From the NCBI GenBank assembly GCA_963837655.1, contig CAWIOK010000002.1:434001-498000 (forward strand): a stretch of DNA of 64,000 bases. The letters run 5' to 3'. A program made the translations under genes and the position numbers. Origin of the DNA: CAVVSD01 sp963837655 (GTDB lineage Bacteria; Actinomycetota; Thermoleophilia; Solirubrobacterales; Solirubrobacteraceae). Shown here in pieces: positions 8,166-16,400 of this stretch. The number at the start of each line of letters is the position of its first letter. Within the stretch, counting starts at the first letter, position 1. The notes beneath the pieces are model-generated. The model saw only the letters and a program-made list of their open reading frames with translations, ran no database searches and had not been told where the DNA came from.

Positions 8166-9527
8166 ATGAGATCCACCGACGAAATGACGACTGCGGTGGG
8201 TGACCGCGGGCCAGGTCGGGACGTGCCCGCGGCGACGTCCCGCGGAAGAGGTCGGCCGCGATCCCGCTTCCGCACGGTGTTGCTCGTGGCGGCCATGGCC
8301 GTTGTCGTCGTGGTGGCGCTCGCGGTGCGACTGGGCCCGTTCGCACTCGCGATGGTGCAGGGGGATGCGGCGGCAACGCCCACCGGACTGCACCTGGACG
8401 CGGCACCCTACAGCGAGCGCGGCCCGCACCCGGTCGGAACGCGCAACCTCGTCATCGACGAGGAACGCAGCCTGCCGGCCACCCTGTGGTACCCGGCCGC
8501 CGGCGATCGCGAGGCGCGCACGACGTACGCCTACGAGCTCAAGCTGTTCTCGCCGCTGGGCACGCTTGCGATCGCAACGCACGCTGGACAGGCGGCCCGG
8601 AACGCTCCCTACGAGCTCGCATCCGGCCCGTACCCGGTCGTGGTGCTCTCGCCGGGCTACGCCATCGGTAGCACCGCCTATGCCTGGCTGGCGGAGCACC
8701 TGGCCTCTCACGGTCTGGTCGTGATCTCCCCTGAGCACGAGGAGGAGTTGAACCCGTCGGTGATCTGGCGATCGACCGTCACCCGTCCGCGCGACATTCG
8801 CGCCGTGCTCGCGTACATCGCCGACCGTGTCGGATCGGGAGGCGCCTTCGACGGACTGATCGATCGAGACCGACTGGCCGTGATCGGCCACTCCTACGGG
8901 GGCTACACAGCACTTGCAGCGGCGGGGGGACGGCTGGACTCCGACGCCTTCGAGGCGCGCTGCAGAGCTGAATATGCCGCGGACGGTGCCAACACGTGGT
9001 TGTGCGACGCGTTCGTTCCCCATCTCGGCGAGATGGCCGAGCGGGCCGGGCTGGACGGCGTCCCGGAGGGTCTCTGGCCGGCCTGGGCGGCGCCCGGAGT
9101 GGATGCGATCGTGTCGATGGCGGGCGACGCCTACCTGTTCGACGCGGACGGGCTGGCCGAGATCTCAGTGCCGGTGATGGCGATCGGAGGGACGAGCGAC
9201 ACCGACACGCCCTACACGTGGGGCACCCGGCCCACCTACGACTTCACGTCCAGCCCGAGAAAGGCAAAGGTCGCCCTCGACGGGGCTCGCCACATGATCT
9301 TCACCGGCCCGTGCGACCGGATGCGACGGTTCATGAAGATCCTCCCCGGCGGCTTCTGCTCCGACAGCAGCTTCGACCGACATCGCGCGCAGGCACTGAT
9401 CCGCCACTTCACGACCGCGTTCCTACTGGCGGAACTGACAGACGACACTGCGGCCGCTGCCGCCCTGGCAGCGGCCGAGACCGATTTCCCGGACTTGTCC
9501 TACGAAGCAGAGGGATACACGCGGTGA
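8166..9527 (+). CDS. membrane-anchored alpha/beta hydrolase (PAF-acetylhydrolase/dienelactone hydrolase-like)
   Basis: 453-aa putative esterase or lipase. A basic cytoplasmic N-terminus is followed by one hydrophobic anchor or uncleaved signal (residues ~36-60). The hydrolase core begins with LPATLWYPA. VVVLSPGYAIGS is the oxyanion-loop strand, VIGHSYGGYTAL gives nucleophile S243, and the late GARHMIF segment probably holds the catalytic His. These features match chlorophyllase/PAF-acetylhydrolase relatives. The start is ATG 8166; ATG 8184 is an alternative. It stands alone between the reductase operon and the DUF4386 gene. Substrate unknown. Confidence 0.8.
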   Translation: MRSTDEMTTAVGDRGPGRDVPAATSRGRGRPRSRFRTVLLVAAMAVVVVVALAVRLGPFALAMVQGDAAATPTGLHLDAAPYSERGPHPVGTRNLVIDEERSLPATLWYPAAGDREARTTYAYELKLFSPLGTLAIATHAGQAARNAPYELASGPYPVVVLSPGYAIGSTAYAWLAEHLASHGLVVISPEHEEELNPSVIWRSTVTRPRDIRAVLAYIADRVGSGGAFDGLIDRDRLAVIGHSYGGYTALAAAGGRLDSDAFEARCRAEYAADGANTWLCDAFVPHLGEMAERAGLDGVPEGLWPAWAAPGVDAIVSMAGDAYLFDADGLAEISVPVMAIGGTSDTDTPYTWGTRPTYDFTSSPRKAKVALDGARHMIFTGPCDRMRRFMKILPGGFCSDSSFDRHRAQALIRHFTTAFLLAELTDDTAAAAALAAAETDFPDLSYEAEGYTR

Positions 9528-9593
9528 CCGTAGCGGCGCGTCATCTTGCCCGTCCCAGCGCGCGTGTCAGTCGCCACGTGACTCGACAATCAG

Positions 9594-9608
9594 CTCTCAA
9601 GTTGAGAG
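9594..9608. promoter_or_regulatory. palindrome overlapping the ribosome-binding site
   Basis: CTCTCAA-G-TTGAGAG, 7-bp perfect arms around one base. The right arm runs into the AGGAGG Shine-Dalgarno of the DUF4386 gene (ATG at 9620). A bound repressor, or an RNA hairpin, at this place would block translation or transcription of that gene. Confidence 0.45.
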
Positions 9609-9619
9609 GAGGCTGAACC

Positions 9620-10438
9620 ATGGCGCCCACGAACGAACGAACACATTCGATCCGAAGGACTGCACGAGCGGCGGGCATCCTATATCTGGTCATCTTCATC
9701 GTCGCGCCGTTGGCGTACCTCGTCGCCAGGTCCTCGATCCTCGTCGAGGATGACGCGGCAGCGACCGCTCAGAATCTGATCGACAACGAGGGCCGGTTCC
9801 GGCTCGGCCTGGCCGCCGAATCCGTGGTGTTCTTGGTCGAGATCGTGCTGGCCGCGCTCCTGTACGTGATCCTCAGACCTGTTAGCAGAGCGATCTCGCT
9901 CGCCGCGGCGTTCTCGCGAGTCGCCGAGGCTGTCATCCAGGCCGCCAATCTTCTCCCCGCCAGCTTGGCGCTTCTCGCGGTCGGCGGTGCCGGCTACTTC
10001 GCGACATTCGACCAGGAGCAGCGAAACGATCTCGTGCTGCTCGCCCTCGACGCGAACGACTTCATGATCCTCATCTGGGGTCTGTTCTTCGCCCTCCACC
10101 TACTGCTGCTCGGATACCTCGTGTACCGATCGGAGTTCTTCCCGAGAATTCTCGGCATCCTGCTGGGACTCGCAGCCGTCGGTTACTTCGCCGAGAGCTA
10201 CGGGACCATCCTCTCCCCCGGCGCGAGCGACGCGCTCGGAATCGTCGTAATCGCACTTGCGGTGCCGGGAGAGCTGGCCTTCGCCCTCTGGCTCCTCATC
10301 AAAGGCGTCAACGAGGAGAAGTGGAACCAACGCGCGCTCGAGGCGGAGCGGCCGTCGTCCCTGGTACACGGATCCAACGGCCAGGAAGGCACGCCCCGCC
10401 CACGAGCAGCCTCGGCCTCCGCTCGCACGCCCGGCTAA
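9620..10438 (+). CDS. DUF4386 family membrane protein
   Basis: 272-aa protein with six predicted membrane helices. DUF4386 features are visible: an N-terminal RRTARAAGILYLVIF helix, a polar first loop, a central LALDANDFMILIWGLFFALH helix pair, and FPRILGILLGLAAVGY. The last ~45 residues are hydrophilic and low complexity. The family's function is unknown. The ATG is supported by AGGAGG 7 bases upstream; a palindrome overlaps that site. The TAA stop lies within 4 bases of the TAG ending a reverse-strand hydrolase remnant. Confidence 0.82.
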   Translation: MAPTNERTHSIRRTARAAGILYLVIFIVAPLAYLVARSSILVEDDAAATAQNLIDNEGRFRLGLAAESVVFLVEIVLAALLYVILRPVSRAISLAAAFSRVAEAVIQAANLLPASLALLAVGGAGYFATFDQEQRNDLVLLALDANDFMILIWGLFFALHLLLLGYLVYRSEFFPRILGILLGLAAVGYFAESYGTILSPGASDALGIVVIALAVPGELAFALWLLIKGVNEEKWNQRALEAERPSSLVHGSNGQEGTPRPRAASASARTPG

Positions 10439-10575
10439 GCAGCGTACCGCGCCGGCCGCGGATGCCCGGGAGCAGCACGGCATGCGAAGAACTCGGTGAC
10501 TGAAGCCCAGCCGCGGCGGTCGTCCCAGCGCGGGAAGTAGCCGGCCGGAGCCGCATGGAGCCGCTGATCGCGCAT
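10435..10575 (-). pseudogene. possible C-terminal remnant of an alpha/beta hydrolase
   Basis: On the minus strand, LHAAPAGYFPRWDDRRGWAS followed by VTEFFA resembles the end of alpha/beta hydrolases (catalytic AGHFP..WDDP..W...V.EFF). The catalytic His would be replaced by Tyr. Upstream the frame loses all resemblance. It shares its final 4 bases with the DUF4386 stop. It is a short match, so this is tentative. Confidence 0.3.
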
Positions 10576-11185
10576 GCATCTGAACGAGGGCACGGTCCCC
10601 CCGGTTCGCGGCCCCACGTTCGCGGTCGCCTGAACGGGGCGGCGCGCCACAGCGCGCGACGCCGTCGTCGAGTGTGCCGGTGTCGTCGACGAGCGGCACA
10701 GTCGTCAACGCACGCCGCGCTGCTCGCTTTCGACGGACACCGGCACTGTGTAGTGCCGGTGCGAGGCGGGCCAGCGTGTCCTCTCGAAGTGGCACTGCGG
10801 CCCCGTGGACGAGGCCTTGCGCCGTCAGCGATGAGTAATCCGCAGCGGGTCTGATTCCGGGAGAAGGCGCGGCTATCGGATGACGCCTCCACCGTGTCGG
10901 CCGTCGCGCCCGAACATGACGTCCTGGAAGAGGTCTGATCCGCGGTAGCGAAGTGCTCGCTGAACATCGTCGACGTCGCCGCCGACGACCTCACCATCGA
11001 CGATCTCTATTCCCAGACCGTCGGCATCGACGCCAAGGTGCTCGACAGCGTCCTGTACCTGGTCGGACAGGGGATCACGCCATCGACGTAGAGGACGCGG
11101 CCATGGGGCAGGCTGGGTTTGACGGAGCCTTGATCTACCCCTGGATTACCGGTGGTCTCCGTAGTCAGCCCGCCTCACTTCTCAC
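10576..11185. other. non-genic stretch with degenerate coding traces
   Basis: No intact gene is recognised on either strand between the hydrolase remnant and the methyltransferase. The only coding-like trace is the plus-strand remnant listed at 10855-11091. The rest (10576-10854 and 11092-11185) shows nothing identifiable. Confidence 0.5.
10855..11091 (+). pseudogene. unidentified gene remnant
   Basis: One plus-strand frame has strong coding-like third-position GC, especially after 10960, where it reads NIVDVAADDLTIDDLY and IDAKVLDSVLYLVGQG before TAG at 11089. The frame is broken by an in-frame TGA at 10936 and entered only after another TGA at 10852, with no start codon or ribosome site. 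I do not recognise the family. It is best read as a decayed 3' end of a gene. Confidence 0.35.
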
Positions 11186-12286
11186 CTACCGGCGGCGCAG
11201 CACGAGAGTGATGACCATCGTCTCCGACGCATGTCGCCCCGGCTCGGCCTGGTAGTACCGGGTCAGGCGCCCGAAGAACTCCTCGGTTGTCGCATCGACG
11301 TCCCCCGCCTTCTGCGCTGAAGGGCCGAACAAGTGCAGCCGCAGCGTGGATTCGCCGAAGCCGCGGATATAGCCGGCGTAGAGCCGTGCGTAGGTCGCCG
11401 GATCGCCGAGCGAGTCTTCGTACACGTCTTCGGGGTGAACCGGAGCCGGTGTCACGGACGCTTCGATGATCTCGAACGCCTCCTTCAGGTCGGGTTCTTC
11501 ATGGATCGGAGCGCATGCCTCGTCCGCGGTCGGAAACCAGAGTGGGAACACGAACCTGTCGAGCGCCGACGCCTCGAGCGAGCCGTTGATCACCATCTCG
11601 TTCGCCACGTCGAAAATGGCGCGATACAGCCTTCTTGCCGACACTCTGACGCCATTCATCTCGTTGTCATCGGGAACGGCGCCGAGCGTCGACACGACGA
11701 GCATCCCGCCGGGCCGCAACTCCGCCGCGCGGCAACGCAGGAAGCGCGTCCAGTCGGCCCTGGCGAGCGCGGCAAGTTCCGCTCGCGCCTCGCCCTGCAG
11801 GTCGGCGAACCACACCGTTCCCGGCGAGTAGAGCGAGAGGGTCCGGCTCAGCCAGTGACTGGCGGCAAAGCAGGTGCCGAGTGCGACCGAGCCCGACGCC
11901 GCCAGCTGCGTGTAGAAGGAACCGGGGACGGTTTCGGTCCGGATCGCGGTTGCCTTGCGCTGATAGCCCTCGGGACCGAATACGAGCGCCAACAGCGAGT
12001 TCCAGTCATTGCCTGCCTGATCGGAATGACGTATGACGATGGAACCCCCCGGGTCGATGCGCCGGTAGGTCTCGATCACCGGCGCGACGGAGTCAAGCGC
12101 GCTGTGACCGGGACCGCACCCATAGTCCATCGCAGTGAATTCCGGCACGACCGGCCCGATGCGCTCCACGGCGGCGCCCAGCCTTTCCGCCCTGCTGCGG
12201 ACCATCTGATCCTGCATGTAGGAGTTGCGGTCGTAGTCGACCATGTGTTCGGTCGACGCGACACGTTCCTGATCCTTGGGCTGCAC
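11186..12286 (-). CDS. SABATH-type SAM-dependent carboxyl methyltransferase
   Basis: 366 aa, resembling the plant salicylate/jasmonate/IAA carboxyl methyltransferase family (Methyltransf_7), which methylates small carboxylic acids to methyl esters. Visible family features: an N-terminal YDRNSYMQDQM segment, SAM motif MDYGCGPGHSALDSV (~52-66), the GNDWNSLLALVFG segment corresponding to the plant ..ND..GNDFN.. region, and ASHWLSRTLSLYSPG corresponding to the SLHWLS substrate loop. The GTG start at 12286 has GAGGAGG just upstream. No pathway neighbours; the flanks are decayed genes. The substrate acid is unknown. Family assignment is by pattern and fairly strong. Confidence 0.8.
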   Translation of the reverse strand: MQPKDQERVASTEHMVDYDRNSYMQDQMVRSRAERLGAAVERIGPVVPEFTAMDYGCGPGHSALDSVAPVIETYRRIDPGGSIVIRHSDQAGNDWNSLLALVFGPEGYQRKATAIRTETVPGSFYTQLAASGSVALGTCFAASHWLSRTLSLYSPGTVWFADLQGEARAELAALARADWTRFLRCRAAELRPGGMLVVSTLGAVPDDNEMNGVRVSARRLYRAIFDVANEMVINGSLEASALDRFVFPLWFPTADEACAPIHEEPDLKEAFEIIEASVTPAPVHPEDVYEDSLGDPATYARLYAGYIRGFGESTLRLHLFGPSAQKAGDVDATTEEFFGRLTRYYQAEPGRHASETMVITLVLRRR

Positions 12287-12547
12287 GACTTGGCCTCCTC
12301 GCGCGCCGGCACCACGTGGCTACCGATTGGCAGATGACCGCATTCTCCCTCGATGGAGCGTCACGTCGCCGTCGATCACGCGAGCCTCCAGCCCCGCCGC
12401 CGTCAACCTGGCGGCATCCCGTGACGTCCGCGGCGATCGTCGCCGGGGGCGTCGCTCTCGGTGTGGCGCTCGGCTTGGGCAGTGGCCGGTGCGGCGGACA
12501 CGACGGGCGGCCAGGCTGCTCCGTCGTCACGGCGTGCCTGGAGGGAC

Positions 12548-12999
12548 TCAGGTATGCAGAGTCGGCCGGTAGACGAGCTCCAGGATGTGACCGTCGAGCG
12601 TCCGGTTCTCGAGCAGCTCGAGGTCGAAGTCGGCTGCACCCTCGAAGATCGCGTCGTGAGCCGGGCGACGACGTCGACGGCGTCACCGCTCGCGACGGTC
12701 GCGTGCGGCCAGTCGAGGGGCTCTTGCAGCGTCGTCGACACCACCGTCGCCGGCATCGTCCACATCGCGGTGACCCACGGGTCACGCACCTCGGACTCCT
12801 CGGTGCTCGAGGCCAGCATCTCTGCGAACAGCCGATGTGTCTTGGCCCCGAAGACCATCCGCTGCTCCGTGCCGTACAAGGCGAGGCGGTGGTCGAGCAA
12901 CTCGGGGCCTTGCTTGCCCCAGTAGCCGGTCCAATTGGCGCTGGCGGCGCCGTAGCCGTCGAGGCTGGAGAAGACGTCGAAGGTGTAGGTGGCGGTCAC
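12548..12999 (-). pseudogene. RibD C-terminal/DHFR-like reductase, internally deleted
   Basis: GTG start at 12999 with GAGGAG upstream. Frame one reads a normal N-terminal ~113 residues (FDVFSSLDGYGAA, GTEQRMVFGAKTHRLFAEM, VVSTTLQEP). Frame two then gives a normal C-terminus IFEGAADFDLELLENRTLDG plus HILELVYRPTLHT and TGA at 12548. The junction is at 12650-12657. Missing between them is the ~40-residue block (SLNRALMAAGLVDRL-like, then the FPV...G segment) that the ~190-aa family always has. A deletion with loss of frame, not a single miscalled base. Related intact members are NADPH-dependent reductases of unknown substrate. Confidence 0.85.
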
Positions 13000-13129
13000 G
13001 GTGCTCTCCTCGAGTGCGGTTGATCGAGCCTGGAGAACAGACTCCGAACCACGGTGAGAGTCATCGCACTCCGCGGAGCGCTCTCGCCGGCGCCGGCCCG
13101 CCCGATCGGCGTCCTGGCAAGATCGCCAC

Positions 13130-13504
13130 ATGGAACGTCCTGTTGGGATCGGTGGGTACTTCATGCGGGCGGCCGACCCGGTCGCCCTGGGCGCGTGGTA
13201 TCGCGATTGCCTGGGCCTGGACGCCGATGAGAACGGCCTGTGGCGTCAGGAGACCGGCCCGACCGTGTTCGCGACGTTCGAGTCGAAGACCGACTACTTC
13301 GGATCACGTGCTCAGCAGGCGATGATCAACTTCCGGGTCCACGACCTGGATGCGATGCTCGCACAGCTGCGCGCCAAGGGGGCGGACGTGGCCGAGCAGA
13401 CGCAGGACATGCGCGGTGTCGGTCGGTTCGGCTGGGTCACCGATCCCGAGGGCAATCGGATCGAGCTGTGGCAGTGTGCGTCACCTGCCGAGGCACCCGA
13501 GTAG
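13130..13504 (+). CDS. VOC-superfamily (glyoxalase-like) protein
   Basis: 124-aa single vicinal-oxygen-chelate domain. It contains the beta-alpha-beta start (GGYFMRAADPVALGAWYRDCLG) in shortened form and the C-terminal FGWVTDPEGNRIELWQ, where the Glu is a metal ligand in the family. Relatives include glyoxalases, dioxygenases and antibiotic-binding proteins; the specific role is unknown. The ATG at 13130 is the natural start. The cupin gene follows after 8 bases, so they are probably co-transcribed. Confidence 0.85.
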   Translation: MERPVGIGGYFMRAADPVALGAWYRDCLGLDADENGLWRQETGPTVFATFESKTDYFGSRAQQAMINFRVHDLDAMLAQLRAKGADVAEQTQDMRGVGRFGWVTDPEGNRIELWQCASPAEAPE

Positions 13505-13512
13505 GAACGGCT

Positions 13513-13911
13513 GTGCCGTTCACGCGCAGGAACCTCAAGGATCTGGACGATCTCGGGTCCAACTTCGACGGCCCGCCTGACCTGGAGTTCCGCCACGCGA
13601 GCGCGGCGCTCGGGCTCGAGCAGTCCGGCCTCAGCTATCAGCGCATCCCGCCGGACTACCGCTTTCCCTACGGCCACACGCACAAGCGCCAGGAGGAGGT
13701 GTTCGTGGTGGTGCGCGGCAGCGGCCGGATGAAGCTCGACGACGAGATCGTCGAGGTCCAGGAGTGGGACGTCGTGCGTGTCCCGCCGGGGACCTGGCGA
13801 GGCTACGAGGCCGGGCCGGAGGGTCTCGAGATCCTCGTCATCGGCGCGCCCCACCTCGGCGAGAACTCGCGCGACGACGTCGAGGGCACGCGCGACTGGT
13901 GGACCGACTAG
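13513..13911 (+). CDS. cupin-domain protein
   Basis: 132-aa protein with one cupin barrel. Motif 1 is recognisable as YGHTHKRQEEVFVVVRGSG, giving the His, His and Glu metal ligands. Motif 2 is VPPGTWRGYEAGPEGLEILVIG, in which the usual motif-2 His is replaced (Trp-Arg), so metal binding may be altered. Start chosen at GTG 13513, because the same frame upstream is out of register with the VOC gene. Function unknown. The TAG stop shares CTAG with the convergent kinase gene. Confidence 0.82.
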   Translation: MPFTRRNLKDLDDLGSNFDGPPDLEFRHASAALGLEQSGLSYQRIPPDYRFPYGHTHKRQEEVFVVVRGSGRMKLDDEIVEVQEWDVVRVPPGTWRGYEAGPEGLEILVIGAPHLGENSRDDVEGTRDWWTD

Positions 13912-14984
13912 CCGCCTGGCGGCGCGGCGGGGAGCTGCACCGTGGCGCACAGTCCCCCGGCGGCCCGGGGGGTGAGGGTGAGCGTCCCGTCGTGCGCGTC
14001 GATGATGCTCTTGACGATCGCCAGGCCGAGGCCGACGCCCGCGTGGTCGCTGCGGATGCGTTCGCTGCCGCGTTGGAACGGCTCGGCGAGCGTGGAGATG
14101 GACTGCTTGGTGAGCTTCTTGCCGGTGTTCTCGACGGTGAGCACGACCGTGTCCGGGTGGATGCTCGTCGTGACCCATACGGTCCCCTGGCCGGGCAGGT
14201 TGTGGACGATCGCGTTGTGCAGGAGGTTCGTCGTCATCTGCAACAGGAGAGCGGGCGAGCCGACGGTGGGGGCGACGTCACCCGAGGTCTCGATGGCGAG
14301 GCCGCGCTCCTCCGCGAGGGGGAGGAGCGTCTCGGTGGCCTCTTCCGCCAGGAGGGACAGGTCGGCGTCCTCTCGCAGGAAGGACCCCTGGTCGGCGCGG
14401 CTGAGCAGAAGCAGCGCTTCGGTGAGGTCGATCGCTCGGGTGTTGACCGTGTGGAGGCGGGCGACGAGCTCGCCGTTGTCGCGGTCCGGGTCCTTGCGGG
14501 CCACGTCGAGGAGCGTCTGCGTGACCGCCAAGGGCGTGCGCAGCTCGTGGGAGGCGTTGGCGGCGAAGCGCTGCTGCTCGGCGACGCGTGCCTCGAGTCG
14601 CGCGAGCATGGTGTCGAAGGCGTCGGCGAGCTCGCGGAACTCGTCGCTGCGGCCCGGCAGCTCGATCCGGTGGGCCAGTGATCCGGTCGCGGCCATGCGT
14701 GTCGCGTCGGTGATGCGGGTCAGGGGCGCGAGCATGCGGCCGGCGAGGAACCACCCGCCCAGCAGACCGAACACCAGCAGGAACGCCAACACCGCGACGG
14801 CGATCGGAGCGAAGTTGCGCAGGAGGTCGGCGTGGCTGCGGACCAGGAAGATCACGCCAGGGTGTACGCCACGCGACAGCGAGAAGTACCCGGCCCCGAG
14901 CAGCACCGCACCGGCGAGCATGACGAAGCCGGCGTAGCTGAGCGTGAGCTTCAGGCGGACGCTCAGCCCAGGGGCTCTATCCAT
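13908..14984 (-). CDS. OmpR-class sensor histidine kinase
   Basis: 358 aa with two membrane helices (~15-36 and ~60-82) bracketing only ~24 extracytoplasmic residues, then HAMP (~83-135). The HisKA box RFAANASHELRTPLAVTQ carries phospho-acceptor H146, and the HATPase domain has NLLHNAIVHN, ENTGKK and GVGLGLAIVKSI. The very short sensor loop is typical of intramembrane-sensing kinases that watch antimicrobial-peptide or envelope stress through a transporter partner. Its start overlaps the response regulator stop by 8 bases. The MacB-like export genes diverge from the regulator. Convergent with the cupin gene on CTAG. Confidence 0.9.
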   Translation of the reverse strand: MDRAPGLSVRLKLTLSYAGFVMLAGAVLLGAGYFSLSRGVHPGVIFLVRSHADLLRNFAPIAVAVLAFLLVFGLLGGWFLAGRMLAPLTRITDATRMAATGSLAHRIELPGRSDEFRELADAFDTMLARLEARVAEQQRFAANASHELRTPLAVTQTLLDVARKDPDRDNGELVARLHTVNTRAIDLTEALLLLSRADQGSFLREDADLSLLAEEATETLLPLAEERGLAIETSGDVAPTVGSPALLLQMTTNLLHNAIVHNLPGQGTVWVTTSIHPDTVVLTVENTGKKLTKQSISTLAEPFQRGSERIRSDHAGVGLGLAIVKSIIDAHDGTLTLTPRAAGGLCATVQLPAAPPGG

Positions 14985-15660
14985 GGACCCCTCGCTCGGT
15001 GTCCGTGTCGATGCGGTACCCGGAGCCGGCCACGGTCGCGATGATCCAGGGTTCGCCGAGGCGCTTGCGCAGTGCCGAGACCGTGATGCGGACGGCGTTG
15101 GTGAACGGGTCCGCGTTCTCGTCCCATGCGCGTCTCAGGAGCTCCTCGGCGCTGACGACCCCGCCTTCGGCAGCGACGAGGACCTCGAGCACGGCGAACT
15201 GCTTGCGGGTGAGCGCGACGTAGCGGCCGTCGCGGTAGACCTCGCGGCGGAACGGGTCCAGCCGCAGGCCCGCGATCTCCTGCACGGGCGGGCGGTGGTG
15301 GGCGCGCCTGCGGTCGAGTGCCCTGAGCCGGAGCACGAGCTCGCCGAGCTCGAACGGCTTGGTGAGGTAGTCGTCGGCGCCGAGCCCGAACCCGGAGACC
15401 TTGTCGTCGAGCCGATCGGCAGCGGTGAGCATGAGGATCGGCATGCCGCTGCCCGAGGCGACGATGCTCCTGGCGATCTCGTCGCCGTTCGGTCCGGGGA
15501 CGTCCCGGTCGAGGACGGCGATGTCGTACGTGTTGACGCTCAACAGCTGCAGAGCGGTGTCGCCGTCGCCGGCGATGTCCGCCGCGATCGCCTCCAGGCG
15601 TAGGCCGTCGCGGATCGCGTCGGCCATGTAGGGCTCGTCCTCGACGAGCAGCACGCGCAT
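14977..15660 (-). CDS. OmpR/PhoB-family response regulator
   Basis: 227 aa. Receiver domain with E7/D8, phospho-acceptor D51 in AVLDRDVPG, T79 and K101 in LTKPF. Winged-helix DNA-binding domain ~128-220, with ALTRKQFAVLEVL and ITVSALRKRLG. ATG at 15660 is chosen because the receiver begins there; the frame is open far upstream but reads antisense to other genes. It forms an operon with the kinase and is divergent from vanY, with 86 bases between the starts that should hold its binding sites. Confidence 0.92.
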   Translation of the reverse strand: MRVLLVEDEPYMADAIRDGLRLEAIAADIAGDGDTALQLLSVNTYDIAVLDRDVPGPNGDEIARSIVASGSGMPILMLTAADRLDDKVSGFGLGADDYLTKPFELGELVLRLRALDRRRAHHRPPVQEIAGLRLDPFRREVYRDGRYVALTRKQFAVLEVLVAAEGGVVSAEELLRRAWDENADPFTNAVRITVSALRKRLGEPWIIATVAGSGYRIDTDTERGVHG

Positions 15661-15746
15661 GCGTTCGATGCTACGGCCGGGACATATCGCCGGCGTATCG
15701 AAAAGCGCATACGCGCGGGCAACGCCGCGCTCCCTTGGATGGCGGC

Positions 15747-16400
15747 GTGACCTCCATCGATCCAGCACGAGTTGTGCCCCGCCGGGTCCGGATCCGCGGG
15801 ATCCGTGTCGCCGGCCTGCTCGCCGTCGTCGTGGCGCTCGCCGTCGTCCTCGGTCCCCGGTCGCCGGGGTCGCCGCCATCGACGGCGTCCGCACCTCCCA
15901 CGGCCGCACCACCCATCGACCATCGGAGCGGTGAGACCCGGGGCCCGCTCGGGGAGGCCGATGGTGCCCTTCCCGATGGCACGACGGTCTTCGACGACGC
16001 GGTTCCGGGTGTCGCCAGGCTCGACCCGGCGCTCCTCGATGCCCTGGGCCGAGCTGCGCGCGACGCTTCGGCTGACGGAGCCCGGTTCGTCGTCGACAGT
16101 GGCTGGCGCTCGTCGGCGTACCAGGAGCGGCTGCTCCGGGAGGCGGTCGCGAAGTACGGCTCGGAGGCGGAAGCGACCCGGTGGGTGGCCACCCCCGACA
16201 CGTCCGCGCACGTGTCGGGGCACGCGGTCGACCTGGGCTCGTCCGCCACCGCGTGGCTGGCCGACCACGGCGCCGCGTACGGGCTTTGCCGGGTCTACGC
16301 GAACGAACCGTGGCACTACGAACTGCGCCCCGAAGCCGTCGACCAGGGCTGCCCTCCGACGTACGCCGACCCGACGCACGACCCGAGGATGCAGCGATGA
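15747..16400 (+). CDS. VanY-type D-alanyl-D-alanine carboxypeptidase
   Basis: 217-aa exported zinc carboxypeptidase that trims the terminal D-Ala from peptidoglycan stem peptides. A basic N-terminus and hydrophobic helix (~19-38) form a signal or anchor, then a Pro/Ala linker. The catalytic domain shows VDSGWRSSAYQ, the SAHVSGHAVDLG motif (zinc His and Asp) and EPWHYEL (catalytic Glu and third zinc His). Start GTG 15747 is preferred; TTG 15735 is in frame. First gene of a five-gene overlapping operon with an exporter; probably under control of the divergent two-component system. Confidence 0.9.
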   Translation: MTSIDPARVVPRRVRIRGIRVAGLLAVVVALAVVLGPRSPGSPPSTASAPPTAAPPIDHRSGETRGPLGEADGALPDGTTVFDDAVPGVARLDPALLDALGRAARDASADGARFVVDSGWRSSAYQERLLREAVAKYGSEAEATRWVATPDTSAHVSGHAVDLGSSATAWLADHGAAYGLCRVYANEPWHYELRPEAVDQGCPPTYADPTHDPRMQR

